A program made the translations under genes and the position numbers. 64,000 nt of DNA, taken from Atopobium sp. oral taxon 416. Lineage in GTDB: Bacteria; Actinomycetota; Coriobacteriia; Coriobacteriales; Atopobiaceae. Shown piece after piece: positions 53,837 to 63,887 of this stretch (within the stretch, counting starts at the first letter, position 1; each line of letters starts with the position of its first letter). The stretch lies in contig NZ_CP072380.1 of NCBI RefSeq assembly GCF_018128285.1, forward strand, positions 1,736,001 to 1,800,000, given 5' to 3'. Under the pieces are notes generated by a model, which saw only the letters and a program-made list of their open reading frames with translations, searched no databases and was not told the origin of the DNA.

Positions 53837-55245
53837 GGCTCTTCGCTACTTATGGTGGGTAGCATATCTGCATCCCCTTGAGGGTGTGGCCTTTAAACGG
53901 TAGGATTTTCCCCGACAGGAGGCTGCGTTCCTAAGGTGCGATATGGATGCTTAAGGCAGGCATGCTAGCAAGGCTCTTTAAGAGGTCCCAGGGGACTCAG
54001 CGACGAGTGGGAGGTCACGGGTGTCTGGTTTAAGAAGCGCGAGGAAGCGCAAGACGAGCTCCATGTGAGGGTGGCGCACAGGAAGGGCCAGGCGGTGGAG
54101 TGCCCCGTCTGCCACAGGAGGTGCGGCACCTACGACACGCGCGAGAGGACCTTGTGACATCTTAGCATCTGGCAGTGCGATACGATCGTGCACTGCGCGC
54201 TGCCCAGGGCCGACTGCTCCAAAGACGGCGTGCATGCCACAAGGATGCCCTGAAAGGTGCGCCCGAAGACGCACTTCACCGCGCTCTTCGAGGCGCAGGT
54301 GATAAGTGATGGCGCTCTTTGGCATGAGCGTCTCCGCGATAGCGCATCTGGTGCACGAGACAGCCCACGCGCATATGGTGCCTGCTGGGCAAGGCCGTAG
54401 CCGAGGCGAGGGATGCCGCCGACTACTCGGATGTCGTGCGCGTGAGCATAGACGATACCGCCCGCAAGCGCAACCAGAGCTACATCAGCATCATGGCCAA
54501 CCTCGACCACCAGCGTGCCATAGCCGTCACGCAAGGCAGGGACAAGGGGGCCTTAGGCAGGCTCTGAGACGAGCTTAAGGAGCACGCAGGGGACCGCACG
54601 AAGGTCTTAGAGGTCATACGCGACATGGCTTAAGGCATACTCGCTGGGGGGGCGGCGCCAAGATGCCCCAGGCCATACAGAGCGTGGACAGCTTCCATGT
54701 GGTGCAGCTCCTGATGAGGGCGACAGACCCTGTGAGGTGCCAAGAGCGGCGCGAGTCGGCGGAGAAGTACAAGGCAGCTTGCCCAGACGAAGTACCTGTG
54801 GCTGAAGAAGAAGGAGTCGCTCACAAAGCGCCAGCTTGCCAGGAGGGAGGAGCTCGACCCTGCGAAGGCCCATCTCAGGGAGGCACGCGCCTGCCAGATG
54901 GGAGAGGCGCTGCAGGACGTCTATTCATGCGCAGACAGGGAATCGGCGGCAGAGGCCCCAGAGCGCCTCTGCTCGTGGATGATGCACTCTGCCGTGGCCG
55001 AGATGAAGAGCGTGGCGAGGACGCTCAGGAAGGAGCGGGAAGGGATCCTCAACTGGTGGAAGAGGGGATCTACCAACTCGTTCCTGGAAGGCCTCAACTC
55101 GGTCGTCCAGTCCGCCCGCAGCATCGCCAGGGGCTTCAGGAGCATTGCCTACTTCAGGACGATGATCTTGCTCAGGCTGGGCCGTCTGGACTTCACGGCC
55201 CAGAGGCAGCTGGCATACGCTACCCACTAGAAACAGCGAAGAGCC
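53837..55245 (+). mobile_element. ISL3-family element (second subgroup), 7-8 bp target copy
   Basis: Ends GGCTCTTCGCT...GTGGGTAGC and its complement form imperfect inverted repeats. Flanks AAAAAGG occur on both sides (53830-53836 and 55247-55253; 7 of 8 bases), a likely target duplication. Plus-strand frames give the ISL3 zinc-ribbon region ECPVCHRRCGTYDTRERTL, ALFEAQVI, then QAIQSVDSFHVVQLLMRA, and from 54898 an open frame WKRGSTNSFLEGLNSVVQSA to 55230. Many stops and frameshifts. It is about 1,409 bp and inactive. Confidence 0.78.
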
Positions 55246-55246
55246 T

Positions 55247-55280
55247 AAAAAGGGAGGCCCATCGCTTAGGACAGGCCTCC
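55247..55280 (-). terminator. ppdK terminator, broken by the ISL3 insertion
   Basis: On the minus strand GGAGGCC pairs with GGCCTCC, followed by CTTTTTA. The ISL3-type element begins right at the end of this T-tract, so its target copy is part of the terminator tail. Confidence 0.7.
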
Positions 55281-55304
55281 GGAACGGTTGTTTAGAAGCT
55301 ACCG

Positions 55305-58067
55305 TTATCTCTTCTCAACAGGGACAGGGCCACCGTTGGAGTGGATCTTCGCCTGTGCTGCCGCCAGACGTGCGATAGGCACACGGTACGGTGAGCAGGA
55401 GACGTAGTCGAGGCCCAGATCGTAGTACATTTGGATGGACTCAGGATCGCCACCGGTCTCACCGCAGACACCGCAGATGATGTTCGGGTTGCCCTTGTGG
55501 CCGCCCCTGACGCCCATGTCAACCAGCTGAGCGACACCCTTGTCGAGCGTAGCGAACGGGTTGGTCTTGACGATCTTGCGATCGAAGTAGACCGGCATGA
55601 ACGTGCCCTCAGCGTCGTCACGGGAGAAGCCCAGGCAAGTCTGGGTCAGGTCGTTGGTACCGAAGGAGAAGAAGTCAGAGTGGTGTGCGATGTCCTCAGA
55701 CATAATCGCGCAGCGCGGAAGCTCAACCATGTTGCCGATAGGAATGTCGAGCTCGACGCCGTACTCATCAGAGACCTTCTTGATCTCGTCCTCAATCTGC
55801 TTGCGGATCTGCTTGATCTCCTCTTCGAAGGCGATCAGCGGGATCATGATCTCAGTCTTGGGGTGATAGCCCTGTTGGATCAGCTCAGCGGTTGCGGAAA
55901 CGATTGCTCTGACCTGCATATCATTGAGCTCAGGATAGACAAGGCCCAGACGGCAGCCACGAAGGCCGAGCATCGGGTTTGCCTCCTGGAAGGAGTCGAG
56001 CTTCGTCAGGAGCTCGCGCTTCTTGGTGCAGTCTTTGCCTGCAGCCTCCTCCTTGGCAATCTCAACCTCGAGGTCACGCGGGTTGTCGAGGAACTCGTGC
56101 AGAGGCGGGTCAAGCAGACGGACGATAACGGTCTTGCCATCCATCGCCTTGAACATACCCAGGAAATCACCCTTCTGAGCCTCGCCCAGCTTCTCCAGGG
56201 ACTCCTTCTTCACGTCGTCGTCCTCAGCCAGGATGAAGTTCTGGATAAGCTGCTTGCGGTCGCCCAGGAACATGTGCTCAGTACGGTCAAGGCCGATGCC
56301 CTCAGCACCGTTGTCAGCGGAGAGCTGTGCGTCTGCCGGGTTATCAGCATTCGCACGCACGCCCATGATGCGGCCACGCTTTGGGTTCAGACGGATCTCG
56401 TCTGCCCAGTCAAGGATGGTCTTGAGGTCGCCGCCGAGCTGCGGACGGATCAGAGGAACCTCACCGAGGATAACATCACCGGTGGAGCCGTCGATGGAGA
56501 TAACGTCGCCCTCGTGCAGGACTACGTCGCTGCCGGAGACGGTGACGGTCCTGTTCGGCGCATCGATGTTCAGCGCTTCAACGCCGCAGACGCACGGAGC
56601 GCCCATACCACGGGCGATAACGGCTGCGTGTGAGGTCTTGCCGCCGTGAGAGGTCAGGATGCCCTCTGCGTCGACCATGCCCTTGAGGTCATCAGGGGTG
56701 GTCTCCCAACGGACCAGGATGGAAGGCTTGCCCTCCTTCTTGAACTTCTCAGCGTCCTCAGAGGAGAAGACAACACCGCCAGTAGCTGCGCCCGGGGATG
56801 CATTCAGGCCCTTAGCGAAGACATCGTATTTCGCATTGGGGTCAAATTGCGGGTGCAGAAGTTGGTCGAGCTGCTCAGGAGCGACACGGGTAACTGCAGT
56901 CTCCTTGGAGATGCGGCCCTCGTTGTACATATCGATAGCGACTTTGAGTGCGGAGAGTGCGGTACGCTTGCCGACACGGGTCTGGAGCATCCAAAGCTTG
57001 CCCTGTTCAATAGTGAACTCGAGGTCCATCATATCCGCGTAGTGATCCTCGAGGATCTCAAATACATGATAGAGCTCTTTGCCTGCCTCTTCGAGGCCCG
57101 GGGTCTTTGGAAGCTCAGAGATCGGCTGAGTGTTACGGATGCCTGCAACGACGTCCTCGCCCTGTGCATTGACCAAAAAGTCGCCGTAGCGCTCGTTGGT
57201 ACCGTCAGCCGGGTTCCGGGTGAAGGCGACGCCGGTTGCAGAGGTATTACCCTTATTGCCGAAGACCATAACCTGGACGTTGACTGCGGTGCCCAGGTCG
57301 TCTGGAATCTTGTTCTGCTGACGATACAGGATTGCACGCGGGGTGTTCCAGGATCCGAAGACTGCCTGCTCTGCAAGGCGAAGCTGCAGGTACGGATCAG
57401 TCGGGAAGACTGGCTTGCCACCAACAACAACCTCAGGATACTTCTTGGAGTCAACGTTGTCGGAGAAGATCTGCTTGTAGATCGGGATCAGTGACTTGAG
57501 GTCGTCTGCATCGAGCTCAGTATCGAGCTTAACGCCTTTCTCTGCCTTCTTCTTGTTGAGGGCATCCTCAAAGAGCTGGCCGTCGACGCCCATAACGACA
57601 TCAGAGAACATCGTGATAAAACGACGGTATGAGTCCCACGCGAAACGCGGATTGTTGGTCTGCTTGATGAGGCCCTGCACAGAATCGTCGTTCAGGCCGA
57701 GGTTCAGAACCGTATCCATCATGCCCGGCATAGAGAACGGTGCACCGGAACGGACGGAGACCAGCAGCGGATCACCCTTGTCGCCGAGCTTCTTGCCCAT
57801 GCGCTCCTCGAGGTCCTTGCGATATTTGTCGATCTCGTCGAGGACACCGTCAGGCCACACATTTCCCGCGCTGGAATATGCCACGCAGGTCTGGCAGCTG
57901 ATCGTGAATCCCGGAGGTACCGGAAGGCCGATGTTTGCCATCTCTGCTAGGTTTGCACCTTTACCGCCTGTGATCCACTTAGCTTCATCTACGGTCTTGC
58001 CGGCGGTTTCCGTAACATTGTTACCGTTGGCGTCATTGCCAAAGCGGTAAATATGTTTCTCAGCCAT
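55305..58067 (-). CDS. ppdK: Pyruvate, phosphate dikinase, 920 aa
   Basis: Interconverts pyruvate, ATP and Pi with PEP, AMP and PPi; in anaerobes it works toward glycolysis or gluconeogenesis. Start at 58067 (MAEKHIYRFG) behind AAAGGAG. The ATP-grasp domain (GGKGANLAEMANIGLPVPPG, RSGAPFSMPGMMDTVLNLG), the swivelling phospho-His domain (LTSHGGKTSHAAVIARGMG with the catalytic His), and the PEP TIM-barrel (GIGLDRTEHMF, ADNPADAQ, SFGTNDLTQT, GVCGETGGDPES) are in order. Length is normal. Its regulator lies upstream but is truncated. Confidence 0.97.
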   Translation of the reverse strand: MAEKHIYRFGNDANGNNVTETAGKTVDEAKWITGGKGANLAEMANIGLPVPPGFTISCQTCVAYSSAGNVWPDGVLDEIDKYRKDLEERMGKKLGDKGDPLLVSVRSGAPFSMPGMMDTVLNLGLNDDSVQGLIKQTNNPRFAWDSYRRFITMFSDVVMGVDGQLFEDALNKKKAEKGVKLDTELDADDLKSLIPIYKQIFSDNVDSKKYPEVVVGGKPVFPTDPYLQLRLAEQAVFGSWNTPRAILYRQQNKIPDDLGTAVNVQVMVFGNKGNTSATGVAFTRNPADGTNERYGDFLVNAQGEDVVAGIRNTQPISELPKTPGLEEAGKELYHVFEILEDHYADMMDLEFTIEQGKLWMLQTRVGKRTALSALKVAIDMYNEGRISKETAVTRVAPEQLDQLLHPQFDPNAKYDVFAKGLNASPGAATGGVVFSSEDAEKFKKEGKPSILVRWETTPDDLKGMVDAEGILTSHGGKTSHAAVIARGMGAPCVCGVEALNIDAPNRTVTVSGSDVVLHEGDVISIDGSTGDVILGEVPLIRPQLGGDLKTILDWADEIRLNPKRGRIMGVRANADNPADAQLSADNGAEGIGLDRTEHMFLGDRKQLIQNFILAEDDDVKKESLEKLGEAQKGDFLGMFKAMDGKTVIVRLLDPPLHEFLDNPRDLEVEIAKEEAAGKDCTKKRELLTKLDSFQEANPMLGLRGCRLGLVYPELNDMQVRAIVSATAELIQQGYHPKTEIMIPLIAFEEEIKQIRKQIEDEIKKVSDEYGVELDIPIGNMVELPRCAIMSEDIAHHSDFFSFGTNDLTQTCLGFSRDDAEGTFMPVYFDRKIVKTNPFATLDKGVAQLVDMGVRGGHKGNPNIICGVCGETGGDPESIQMYYDLGLDYVSCSPYRVPIARLAAAQAKIHSNGGPVPVEKR

Positions 58068-58248
58068 AGCACTCCTTTGCATCTCTGCTTGTTTACCTAT
58101 CTGAAATGCCTAGTTCAAACCTCGAATTAGCCGCATCCACTATGAATTATATACAAGTAGTTCAAATGTTTAAACAAGAACACCCATTCAACCGTTCGCC
58201 AAAGAGTACTTGCAAATAGTTGAATGAGCGTCTACATGGTCAAACTCT

Positions 58249-58629
58249 TTACTGCTTGTTGCGCAGTGCGCCGATTTGCTCGGAGGGCTCCTGATCCGTT
58301 AGACCTGAGATAACGGTGATTGCCGGCCCCATCAGATCGATCGAAGGGATGTCGCGCTGGTTGCACGCGTCTCTGACTTCGCGGCGAAGCGCTGCCGTAC
58401 CGAGGGTGTGGAACACTGCGATCGGCCGGTCCCCCTCTTTCTGCTCGTTGAGGAACTTCTCAACCTCGTCGATGTTCTTGACGTGGGTCAGTCTCACGAC
58501 GTCAATCGCGTCATCGTCGAACTGAGCCGCGGCGGCGTCAACGACCGCAGAGGCGGTGGTACCCAGTGAGTCAGAGATAACCAAGATCTTGGGCTTCGGC
58601 GCCTTGTAATCGAGCTGAAGTGTATCCAT
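58249..58629 (-). CDS. Half-size PPDK regulatory protein (DUF299 N-terminal part), 126 aa
   Basis: The start matches the PPDK/PEPS regulatory kinase-phosphorylase family: ILVISDSLGTTASAVVDAAA and VFHTLGTAALRREVRDACNQ, ending at SGLTDQEPSEQIGALRNKQ and a TAA. Known family members have about 270 residues, and their P-loop (GVSRxxKTP) and kinase/phosphorylase core lie in the second half, which is absent here. No remnant of it is seen in the 180 bp before ppdK. It may be a relic, a binding-only modulator of PPDK, or the product of a clean deletion. Confidence 0.72.
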   Translation of the reverse strand: MDTLQLDYKAPKPKILVISDSLGTTASAVVDAAAAQFDDDAIDVVRLTHVKNIDEVEKFLNEQKEGDRPIAVFHTLGTAALRREVRDACNQRDIPSIDLMGPAITVISGLTDQEPSEQIGALRNKQ

Positions 58630-58721
58630 GCTTCATATCCCCCTTACGTTGTGTACAGCATACGTTGAAAGAGCTTACTTGCCTCTCTCTATAAATCCTA
58701 AAACAAATCGGCCAAGGTAGC

Positions 58722-60818
58722 TTACTTTGTTCGTGAAAGGCAGCTGATATCGGCGACATCCACAAAAATATTGGAGAATCTGTTGAGAAGGCGCAGATGG
58801 TTGTCCTTGACCTGCTCATCCTTATCCATCACGAGCACCTCGTCGAAGAAGGTGTCGATCGGTTCCTTCAGGTCCGCAAGCACGCTCAGCGCTCCCGCAT
58901 AGTCGTGGTTGTCAAGCGAGGTCTTGACCTTCGCCTCACCGCTCTCGCAGGCGTCAAGCAAAGCGCGCTCCGGATCGGTGAGCATGCTTTCGTCCACCTG
59001 ATCGCCGAGCTTGGGGTCCGCCAGATGTGAGGCGCGCTTAAAGGCGGTCGCGACGTCCTCGACGACCTCTGGCTCATTGTTGCGCGCAGACTCAAGCGCC
59101 TTGGCGCGGGCCAAGAACTCCGAGGGGTCAATGATATCGACAGCGGCAACCGCGTCGATGACATCCGGGTCGATCTTCTCGTCCTTCGCGATGCTCTTTA
59201 AGCGACCCTGGAAGAACTTCTTGACCTGCTCCGTAACCTTTGCCTTGTCAAACTCAAGCCCCTGCTCAGCGTAGGCATCGAGCCCGGTGCTGATGAGGCC
59301 TGTGAGTGACACCTTGGGCATCTGGCGCAGCATCTGGATGACGCCGATCGCGGAACGGCGGATCGCAAACGGGTCAGAGGAGCCGGTCGGTGGCTCATCG
59401 ATCACGAACATGCCGAGGATTGTATCGAGCTTGTCTGCGATCGCAGCACAGCAGCCGACCGCGCTTGACGGGATCTCGTCGCCGGCAAACCGTGGACGGT
59501 AGTGCTCGCGGATCGCGGTGCAGACCTCGTCCGGCTCACCGGCAGCTTTGGCATAATAGCCGCCCATGACGCCCTGCTGGCTCGTGAACTCGACAACCGC
59601 CTGGGTGACGAGGTCAGCCTTGGCCAGATAGGCGGCACGCTTCGCCATCCCCATCTTGTCGTCGCTCATCTCGTCTTCCCGAGCGCAGGCGCCCGCGATC
59701 TTCACCATGCGGTTCGTCTTGTCGTAGATGGTGCCGAGCTTTTCCTGGAAGACGACACCCCTGAGCTTCGGGGCGTAGTACTCGAGCGGATGCTTGAGGT
59801 CTTCCTCGTAGAAGAACTGGGCATCGTCGAGGCGTGCGGTCACGACGCGTTCGTTACCTTCGATCACGGTCTCATTCACGCGGGGATCAGCATTGGAGAC
59901 CACGACGAACTCGCGGGTCAGATTGCCGTCACGATCATAGATCGGGAAATAGCGCTGGTTGGTGAGCATCGACTCGCAGATGATCTCGTGGGGGACTTTG
60001 AGGAACTTCTCATCGAACTTGCCCACCAGAACCGTCGGCCACTCGCAGAGGTTGACGACCTCGTCGAAGACCTTCTTCGGGGTATCCACATGGGCGCCGT
60101 TGCGCTCTGCCTCAACCTTCTTGATACCGTCAAGGATGACCTGGCGGCGCTCTCTCTCACCCATCACGCCGACTCTCTTGAGGACCTCAACGTACTCAGA
60201 AGGCTCCTTCACCGTGTGAGCGCCCGGCCCTAGCACGCGGTGACCCTGAGTGGTGTTGCCACTCGTGACACCCGCATAGGTGACGGGTACGACCTCAGAA
60301 CCGAGCAACGCGCAGATCCAGCGGATCGGGCGCACAAAGGTCTCGGTCTCGGAGCCCCAGCGTTGTGAGCGGTAGTTCGGCCAGGTGAGCCCACCGATCG
60401 TATCGTGGGAAAGTGTGGAGAGGATGCCGATCGCCCTGCGAGCCGGAACGAAGTTCTCTGCGAAGACGTAGGTCTTGCCATCGGTGTCCTCTTTGACCGT
60501 GAGCTCCCCCGGCTTCAGGTGGAATTTGCGCGCGAAGCCCTGGGCCGCCTTGGTCGGCTTCCCGTCCTTGTCAAAGGCGATGGCGGCATTCGGGCCGCGT
60601 CTGACCTCGTGGATCTCCTCAGTCGCAGTCGCCATGTCCTTGACCATGACCGTAAGCCGACGTGGGGTTGAGAAGGTTGAGACCTCACCGTAGGCCAGGC
60701 CCTCCTGTCTGAGCCCCTTCTCAACTAAGGTCTTGAGTTGTTTTTGAGCGTTCATCAATGGGGCGCTCGGCATCTCTTCAGTGCCGATCTCCAACAGAAA
60801 ATCCTCGGTTTCAGCCAT
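58722..60818 (-). CDS. glyS: Glycyl-tRNA synthetase beta subunit, 698 aa
   Basis: Partner of GlyQ in the bacterial alpha2-beta2 enzyme, binding and editing tRNA-Gly. The start MAETEDFLLEIGTEEMPSAP is diagnostic, followed by RRGPNAAIAFDKDGKPTKAA, QGHRVLGPG, SNADPRVNETVIEGNERVVTARL, and the HD-like and anticodon region at the C-terminus. Length is standard. It starts 5 bases after glyQ. Confidence 0.96.
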   Translation of the reverse strand: MAETEDFLLEIGTEEMPSAPLMNAQKQLKTLVEKGLRQEGLAYGEVSTFSTPRRLTVMVKDMATATEEIHEVRRGPNAAIAFDKDGKPTKAAQGFARKFHLKPGELTVKEDTDGKTYVFAENFVPARRAIGILSTLSHDTIGGLTWPNYRSQRWGSETETFVRPIRWICALLGSEVVPVTYAGVTSGNTTQGHRVLGPGAHTVKEPSEYVEVLKRVGVMGERERRQVILDGIKKVEAERNGAHVDTPKKVFDEVVNLCEWPTVLVGKFDEKFLKVPHEIICESMLTNQRYFPIYDRDGNLTREFVVVSNADPRVNETVIEGNERVVTARLDDAQFFYEEDLKHPLEYYAPKLRGVVFQEKLGTIYDKTNRMVKIAGACAREDEMSDDKMGMAKRAAYLAKADLVTQAVVEFTSQQGVMGGYYAKAAGEPDEVCTAIREHYRPRFAGDEIPSSAVGCCAAIADKLDTILGMFVIDEPPTGSSDPFAIRRSAIGVIQMLRQMPKVSLTGLISTGLDAYAEQGLEFDKAKVTEQVKKFFQGRLKSIAKDEKIDPDVIDAVAAVDIIDPSEFLARAKALESARNNEPEVVEDVATAFKRASHLADPKLGDQVDESMLTDPERALLDACESGEAKVKTSLDNHDYAGALSVLADLKEPIDTFFDEVLVMDKDEQVKDNHLRLLNRFSNIFVDVADISCLSRTK

Positions 60819-60823
60819 AGTAC

Positions 60824-61726
60824 TTATGCGACCTTCCCACTCTGTTTGTCAGCAGATGCAACGTGCGCCAGATAGGATTCGCAGCACGCCTTCGTGAGAT
60901 TGCGCACCCTGAGGATGTAGTTGGCGCGCCCAGTCTGCGAGATAGCACCGCGCGCATCGAGCAGGTTGAAGGCATGGCTGCATTTCATCACGCAGTCGTA
61001 GGCGGGAAGCGGCAGCTTGTGGTCGAGGCAGGAGTGGCACTCACGCTCGTAGTCGTCGAACTTGTTCTTCACCATGTCCACGTCGGCGACCTCAAAGTTG
61101 TAAGTCGAGAACTCGACCTCGTTCTCGTGAAACACGTCCCCGTACGTCATCGGTGTCCCATCCGGCAGATAGGACCAGACGATATCGTAGACGGAGTTCT
61201 TCTTCTGGGCGTACATGCAGATGCGCTCGAGGCCGTAGGTGATCTCAATCGGGACCGGGTTGACTTCAATGCCGCCGACCTGCTGGAAGTAGGTGTATTG
61301 GGTGACCTCCATACCGTCCATCCAGACTTCCCAGCCTAATCCCCAAGCACCGAGCGTCGGGGATTCCCAGTCATCCTCGACAAAGCGCACATCGTGGTCC
61401 GCCGGATCCAGACCGATCGTGGCAAGTGAGCCGAGGTAGAGATCCTGTGAGTCAACCGGGCAGGGCTTCAGAAGCACTTGGAACTGATAGTAGTGCTGTA
61501 AGCGATTCGGGTTGTCGCCGTAGCGACCGTCAGTCGGGCGGCGGCAGGGTTGCGGATAGCAGGTTCTCCAGGAGTTGGGACCCAACGAGCGGAGCAAAGT
61601 TGCGGTATGGAAGGTACCGGCACCCACCTCGGAGTCGTACGGCTGCATCACGGTGCAACCTTGGTTAGCCCAATAGTGTTCAAGTTTCAAAATCATATCT
61701 TGAAACGTGAGCGGCTCTGTGCTCAT
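60824..61726 (-). CDS. glyQ: Glycyl-tRNA synthetase alpha subunit, 300 aa
   Basis: Catalytic subunit of the two-subunit glycyl-tRNA synthetase. [60 protein letters not shown] and ETTQ-like [16 protein letters not shown] are signature blocks; the QF-xVxxxP region reads [10 protein letters not shown]. Start at 61726 behind GGAGAG. It follows lepB by 29 bases, an uncommon neighbour; no T-box leader fits in that gap. Confidence 0.96.
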   Translation of the reverse strand: MSTEPLTFQDMILKLEHYWANQGCTVMQPYDSEVGAGTFHTATLLRSLGPNSWRTCYPQPCRRPTDGRYGDNPNRLQHYYQFQVLLKPCPVDSQDLYLGSLATIGLDPADHDVRFVEDDWESPTLGAWGLGWEVWMDGMEVTQYTYFQQVGGIEVNPVPIEITYGLERICMYAQKKNSVYDIVWSYLPDGTPMTYGDVFHENEVEFSTYNFEVADVDMVKNKFDDYERECHSCLDHKLPLPAYDCVMKCSHAFNLLDARGAISQTGRANYILRVRNLTKACCESYLAHVASADKQSGKVA

Positions 61727-61755
61727 TGAAATCTCTCCTTTGTCTTCAGACGCCC

Positions 61756-62334
61756 CTACAGCCTATGCGCATCTTGTACGGGCCAGAATATGAACAGGCC
61801 ATGTGAGGTGACTGAACTCACACTCACCGGTCCAAAGTAGCGGGAATCAAGTGAATTGGTGCGGCTGTCCCCCATCACCCAGATGCATCCGTCAGGAACA
61901 GTATAGGGATATTGGATCTCTGCGATGCGCGCCGAGTGCTGCGTTAAGGGGTAGCTCGGTTTGCCTTCGGTATAGGGCTCATCCTGTGCGACCCCATCGA
62001 TGTAGAGCACGCCGTCGCGCAGGTCGACGGTCTGCCCGGCAGTGGCGATCACGCGTTTGATGAGCGTCGTGGAGGAATCATCGGGATCGATAAAGGTGAC
62101 GACCTCGCCAGCCTGCGGAGTCCTGAAGTGGTAGCTCAGCTTTTCCCCGATCAGGCGGTCGCCTAACTGGATCGTGTCGAGCATGGAGCCGGAGGGCACC
62201 TCATAGATCTCGGCTACAAAGGCCCGGATTGTGAGCGCCGCGGCGACGGCGATACCGATCACGGCAATCCATTCGCCCACTGCACGCGCAGTTGAGACCT
62301 CTGTCTTATTGCCGTTCGCCATGTGCTTTGCCAT
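61756..62334 (-). CDS. lepB: Signal peptidase I, 192 aa
   Basis: Removes Sec signal peptides at the outer face of the membrane. One N-terminal helix (residues 20-39), then the catalytic Ser in [11 protein letters not shown] (box B), [11 protein letters not shown], the catalytic Lys in [12 protein letters not shown] (box D) and [16 protein letters not shown] (box E). It overlaps trmD by 29 bases, so its true start may be a few codons later (an ATG lies at codon 5). Confidence 0.93.
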   Translation of the reverse strand: MAKHMANGNKTEVSTARAVGEWIAVIGIAVAAALTIRAFVAEIYEVPSGSMLDTIQLGDRLIGEKLSYHFRTPQAGEVVTFIDPDDSSTTLIKRVIATAGQTVDLRDGVLYIDGVAQDEPYTEGKPSYPLTQHSARIAEIQYPYTVPDGCIWVMGDSRTNSLDSRYFGPVSVSSVTSHGLFIFWPVQDAHRL

Positions 62335-63061
62335 GCTCCTCCTTCAACTCCGCAAGATAGGCTTGATCCTCCTGAGAAAGTTCTACATTTTCCAACAGAT
62401 CCGGGCGCCACTTCAAGGTGCGTTCGAGCGCATTTCTATGTTGCCATGCCGCGATCGCCTCATGGTTTCCGGAGCGCAAAATCTCTGGCACTTCCCGGCC
62501 CTCGAAGTTCGCCGGACGGGTGTATTGCTCATACTCCAGAAGCCCGGTCTCAAAGGACTCATCACGGGCGGAATGGGAATCCCCCAGCGCCCCGGGCAGG
62601 AGGCGCACGACCGAGTCGATCACCACAAGTGAGGCAAGCTCAGCACCGGTCATAATATAGTCACCGATCGAGTACACCTCATCGGCGAGCTCATAGCAGC
62701 GCTCATCCATTCCCTCGTAGCGTCCACAGACAAAGAGGACCCGCCTCTCATGTGAGAGCTTCTCCGCCGCCGCTTGGTCAAAACGTTTGCCGCAGGGTGA
62801 AAAAAAGATCACGTGGGGCGGGACCTCGCCCTGCGCAGAGACTGAACGGACCGCCTCGAAGATAGGCTCCGGCTTCATCAGCATGCCCTGCTTGCCCCCA
62901 AGGGGGGCATCGTCGACCGTGCGGTGTCGATCATGGGTCCAATCGCGCAGATTGTAGGCATTGAACGAAAAGATATCGCGTTCTAAGGCACGCCCTAGGA
63001 TGGAGGCGTGAATGTATGAATCAAAGACCTCAGGGATTACGGAGATGCAGTCGAATTCCAT
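62306..63061 (-). CDS. trmD: tRNA (guanine37-N1)-methyltransferase, 251 aa
   Basis: Methylates G37 in tRNAs reading CNN codons and Pro/Arg, preventing frameshifts. SPOUT-knot features: NAYNLRDWTHDRHRTVDDAP, GGKQGMLMKPEPIFEAV, FVCGRYEGMDERCYE, YSIGDYIMTGAELASLVVID and RPANFEGREVPEILRSGNHE. The start shares a base with the rimM stop (TAATG). The C-terminus continues past the usual end by about ten charged residues. Confidence 0.96.
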   Translation of the reverse strand: MEFDCISVIPEVFDSYIHASILGRALERDIFSFNAYNLRDWTHDRHRTVDDAPLGGKQGMLMKPEPIFEAVRSVSAQGEVPPHVIFFSPCGKRFDQAAAEKLSHERRVLFVCGRYEGMDERCYELADEVYSIGDYIMTGAELASLVVIDSVVRLLPGALGDSHSARDESFETGLLEYEQYTRPANFEGREVPEILRSGNHEAIAAWQHRNALERTLKWRPDLLENVELSQEDQAYLAELKEEHGKAHGERQ

Positions 63062-63582
63062 TATTCCTGCTCCCCCGTATCGATCGTGCCTTCCGATACA
63101 TGCACGACGATGGGATCCTCGGGTGGGATCGTAGCCACCACCGAGGGAATTACCGGAATCGTGTACTCATGCTCCTCAGCCCCCACGACCCAGACATCGT
63201 TGGCAGGACCGGTGTAGATCTCTTTGATGGTTCCCAGATCCCCCAGATTGGGATCGGTGACGCGGCGCCTCAACAGATGCTGGGCGTCGTGCAGGTCGAA
63301 GCCTTCGGGCAGGTCCTTCGCATCAGCTAGCAGATAGCGCCCGCGCAGGGGTTCTGAATCACCGAGGCCGTCGATACCGGAGAGCTTGATCTGGTCGCCG
63401 TGCTCCCCGGGTTTGACCGCCACGACCTTACGCCACCGCGGCCCTTTGAGATGCGGTGGTACAACACAGAGCGAGAGCCCCGTATGAATAAGTGAGGGAA
63501 GGCCGTCGGCGGGAACCGCCACGACCTCCCCTCTTCTTCCATGCGTTTTGACGATATACGCTATGACACGATAATCGGGCAT
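63061..63582 (-). CDS. rimM: 16S rRNA processing protein RimM, 173 aa
   Basis: Helps assemble the 30S head with S19. The N-terminal domain reads YIVKTHGRRGEVVAVPADG and later LKGPRWRKVVAVKPGEHGDQ; the C-terminal PRC-barrel shows LRRRVTDPNLGDLGTIKEIY and IPVIPSVVATIPPEDPIVVH. It lies three bases after khpA in the order rpsP-khpA-rimM-trmD. Confidence 0.94.
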   Translation of the reverse strand: MPDYRVIAYIVKTHGRRGEVVAVPADGLPSLIHTGLSLCVVPPHLKGPRWRKVVAVKPGEHGDQIKLSGIDGLGDSEPLRGRYLLADAKDLPEGFDLHDAQHLLRRRVTDPNLGDLGTIKEIYTGPANDVWVVGAEEHEYTIPVIPSVVATIPPEDPIVVHVSEGTIDTGEQE

Positions 63583-63585
63583 GTG

Positions 63586-63882
63586 TCAGCCCAACACCTC
63601 AACTTCGACATCTGTTCCGACACGCTGGCCCAGCGCACGCGACAAGGTACGGATAGCCTTGATCGTGCGGCCCCGCCGACCGATGACTCGGCCCGCATCC
63701 GCTTCAGCGCAGCTGACTTCGATCAGGGTGCCCTCATCCGAGTCAGTGACATCAAGCGATACGGCATCCTGGTCATCGACCAGCCCGCACACGATGTACT
63801 CGACCAGATCGGCTACCTTGTCGGAAGGAAGCTCTTCGTCCTTAGCGGTCTGCTCTGTCGGTTCTGTTTTTTCTTCTGCCAT
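63586..63882 (-). CDS. khpA: KH-domain RNA-binding protein KhpA, 98 aa
   Basis: Small single KH-domain protein that binds RNA and in Gram-positives partners KhpB (Jag). The GxxG loop is GRRG in CAEADAGRVIGRRGRTIKAI, followed by RTLSRALGQRVGTDVEVEVL. An acidic N-terminal 20 residues (AEEKTEPTEQTAKDEE) extends the usual core. Its ATG lies five bases past the rpsP stop. Confidence 0.92.
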   Translation of the reverse strand: MAEEKTEPTEQTAKDEELPSDKVADLVEYIVCGLVDDQDAVSLDVTDSDEGTLIEVSCAEADAGRVIGRRGRTIKAIRTLSRALGQRVGTDVEVEVLG

Positions 63883-63887
63883 AGTAG

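Noticed and set aside
55431-56633. 400-aa plus-strand frame opposite ppdK
   Set aside because: It is an antisense shadow of ppdK; the GC-rich codon pattern opens the reverse frame.
61727-61755. T-box riboswitch before glyQ
   Set aside because: The gap to lepB is only 29 bases, too short for a T-box.
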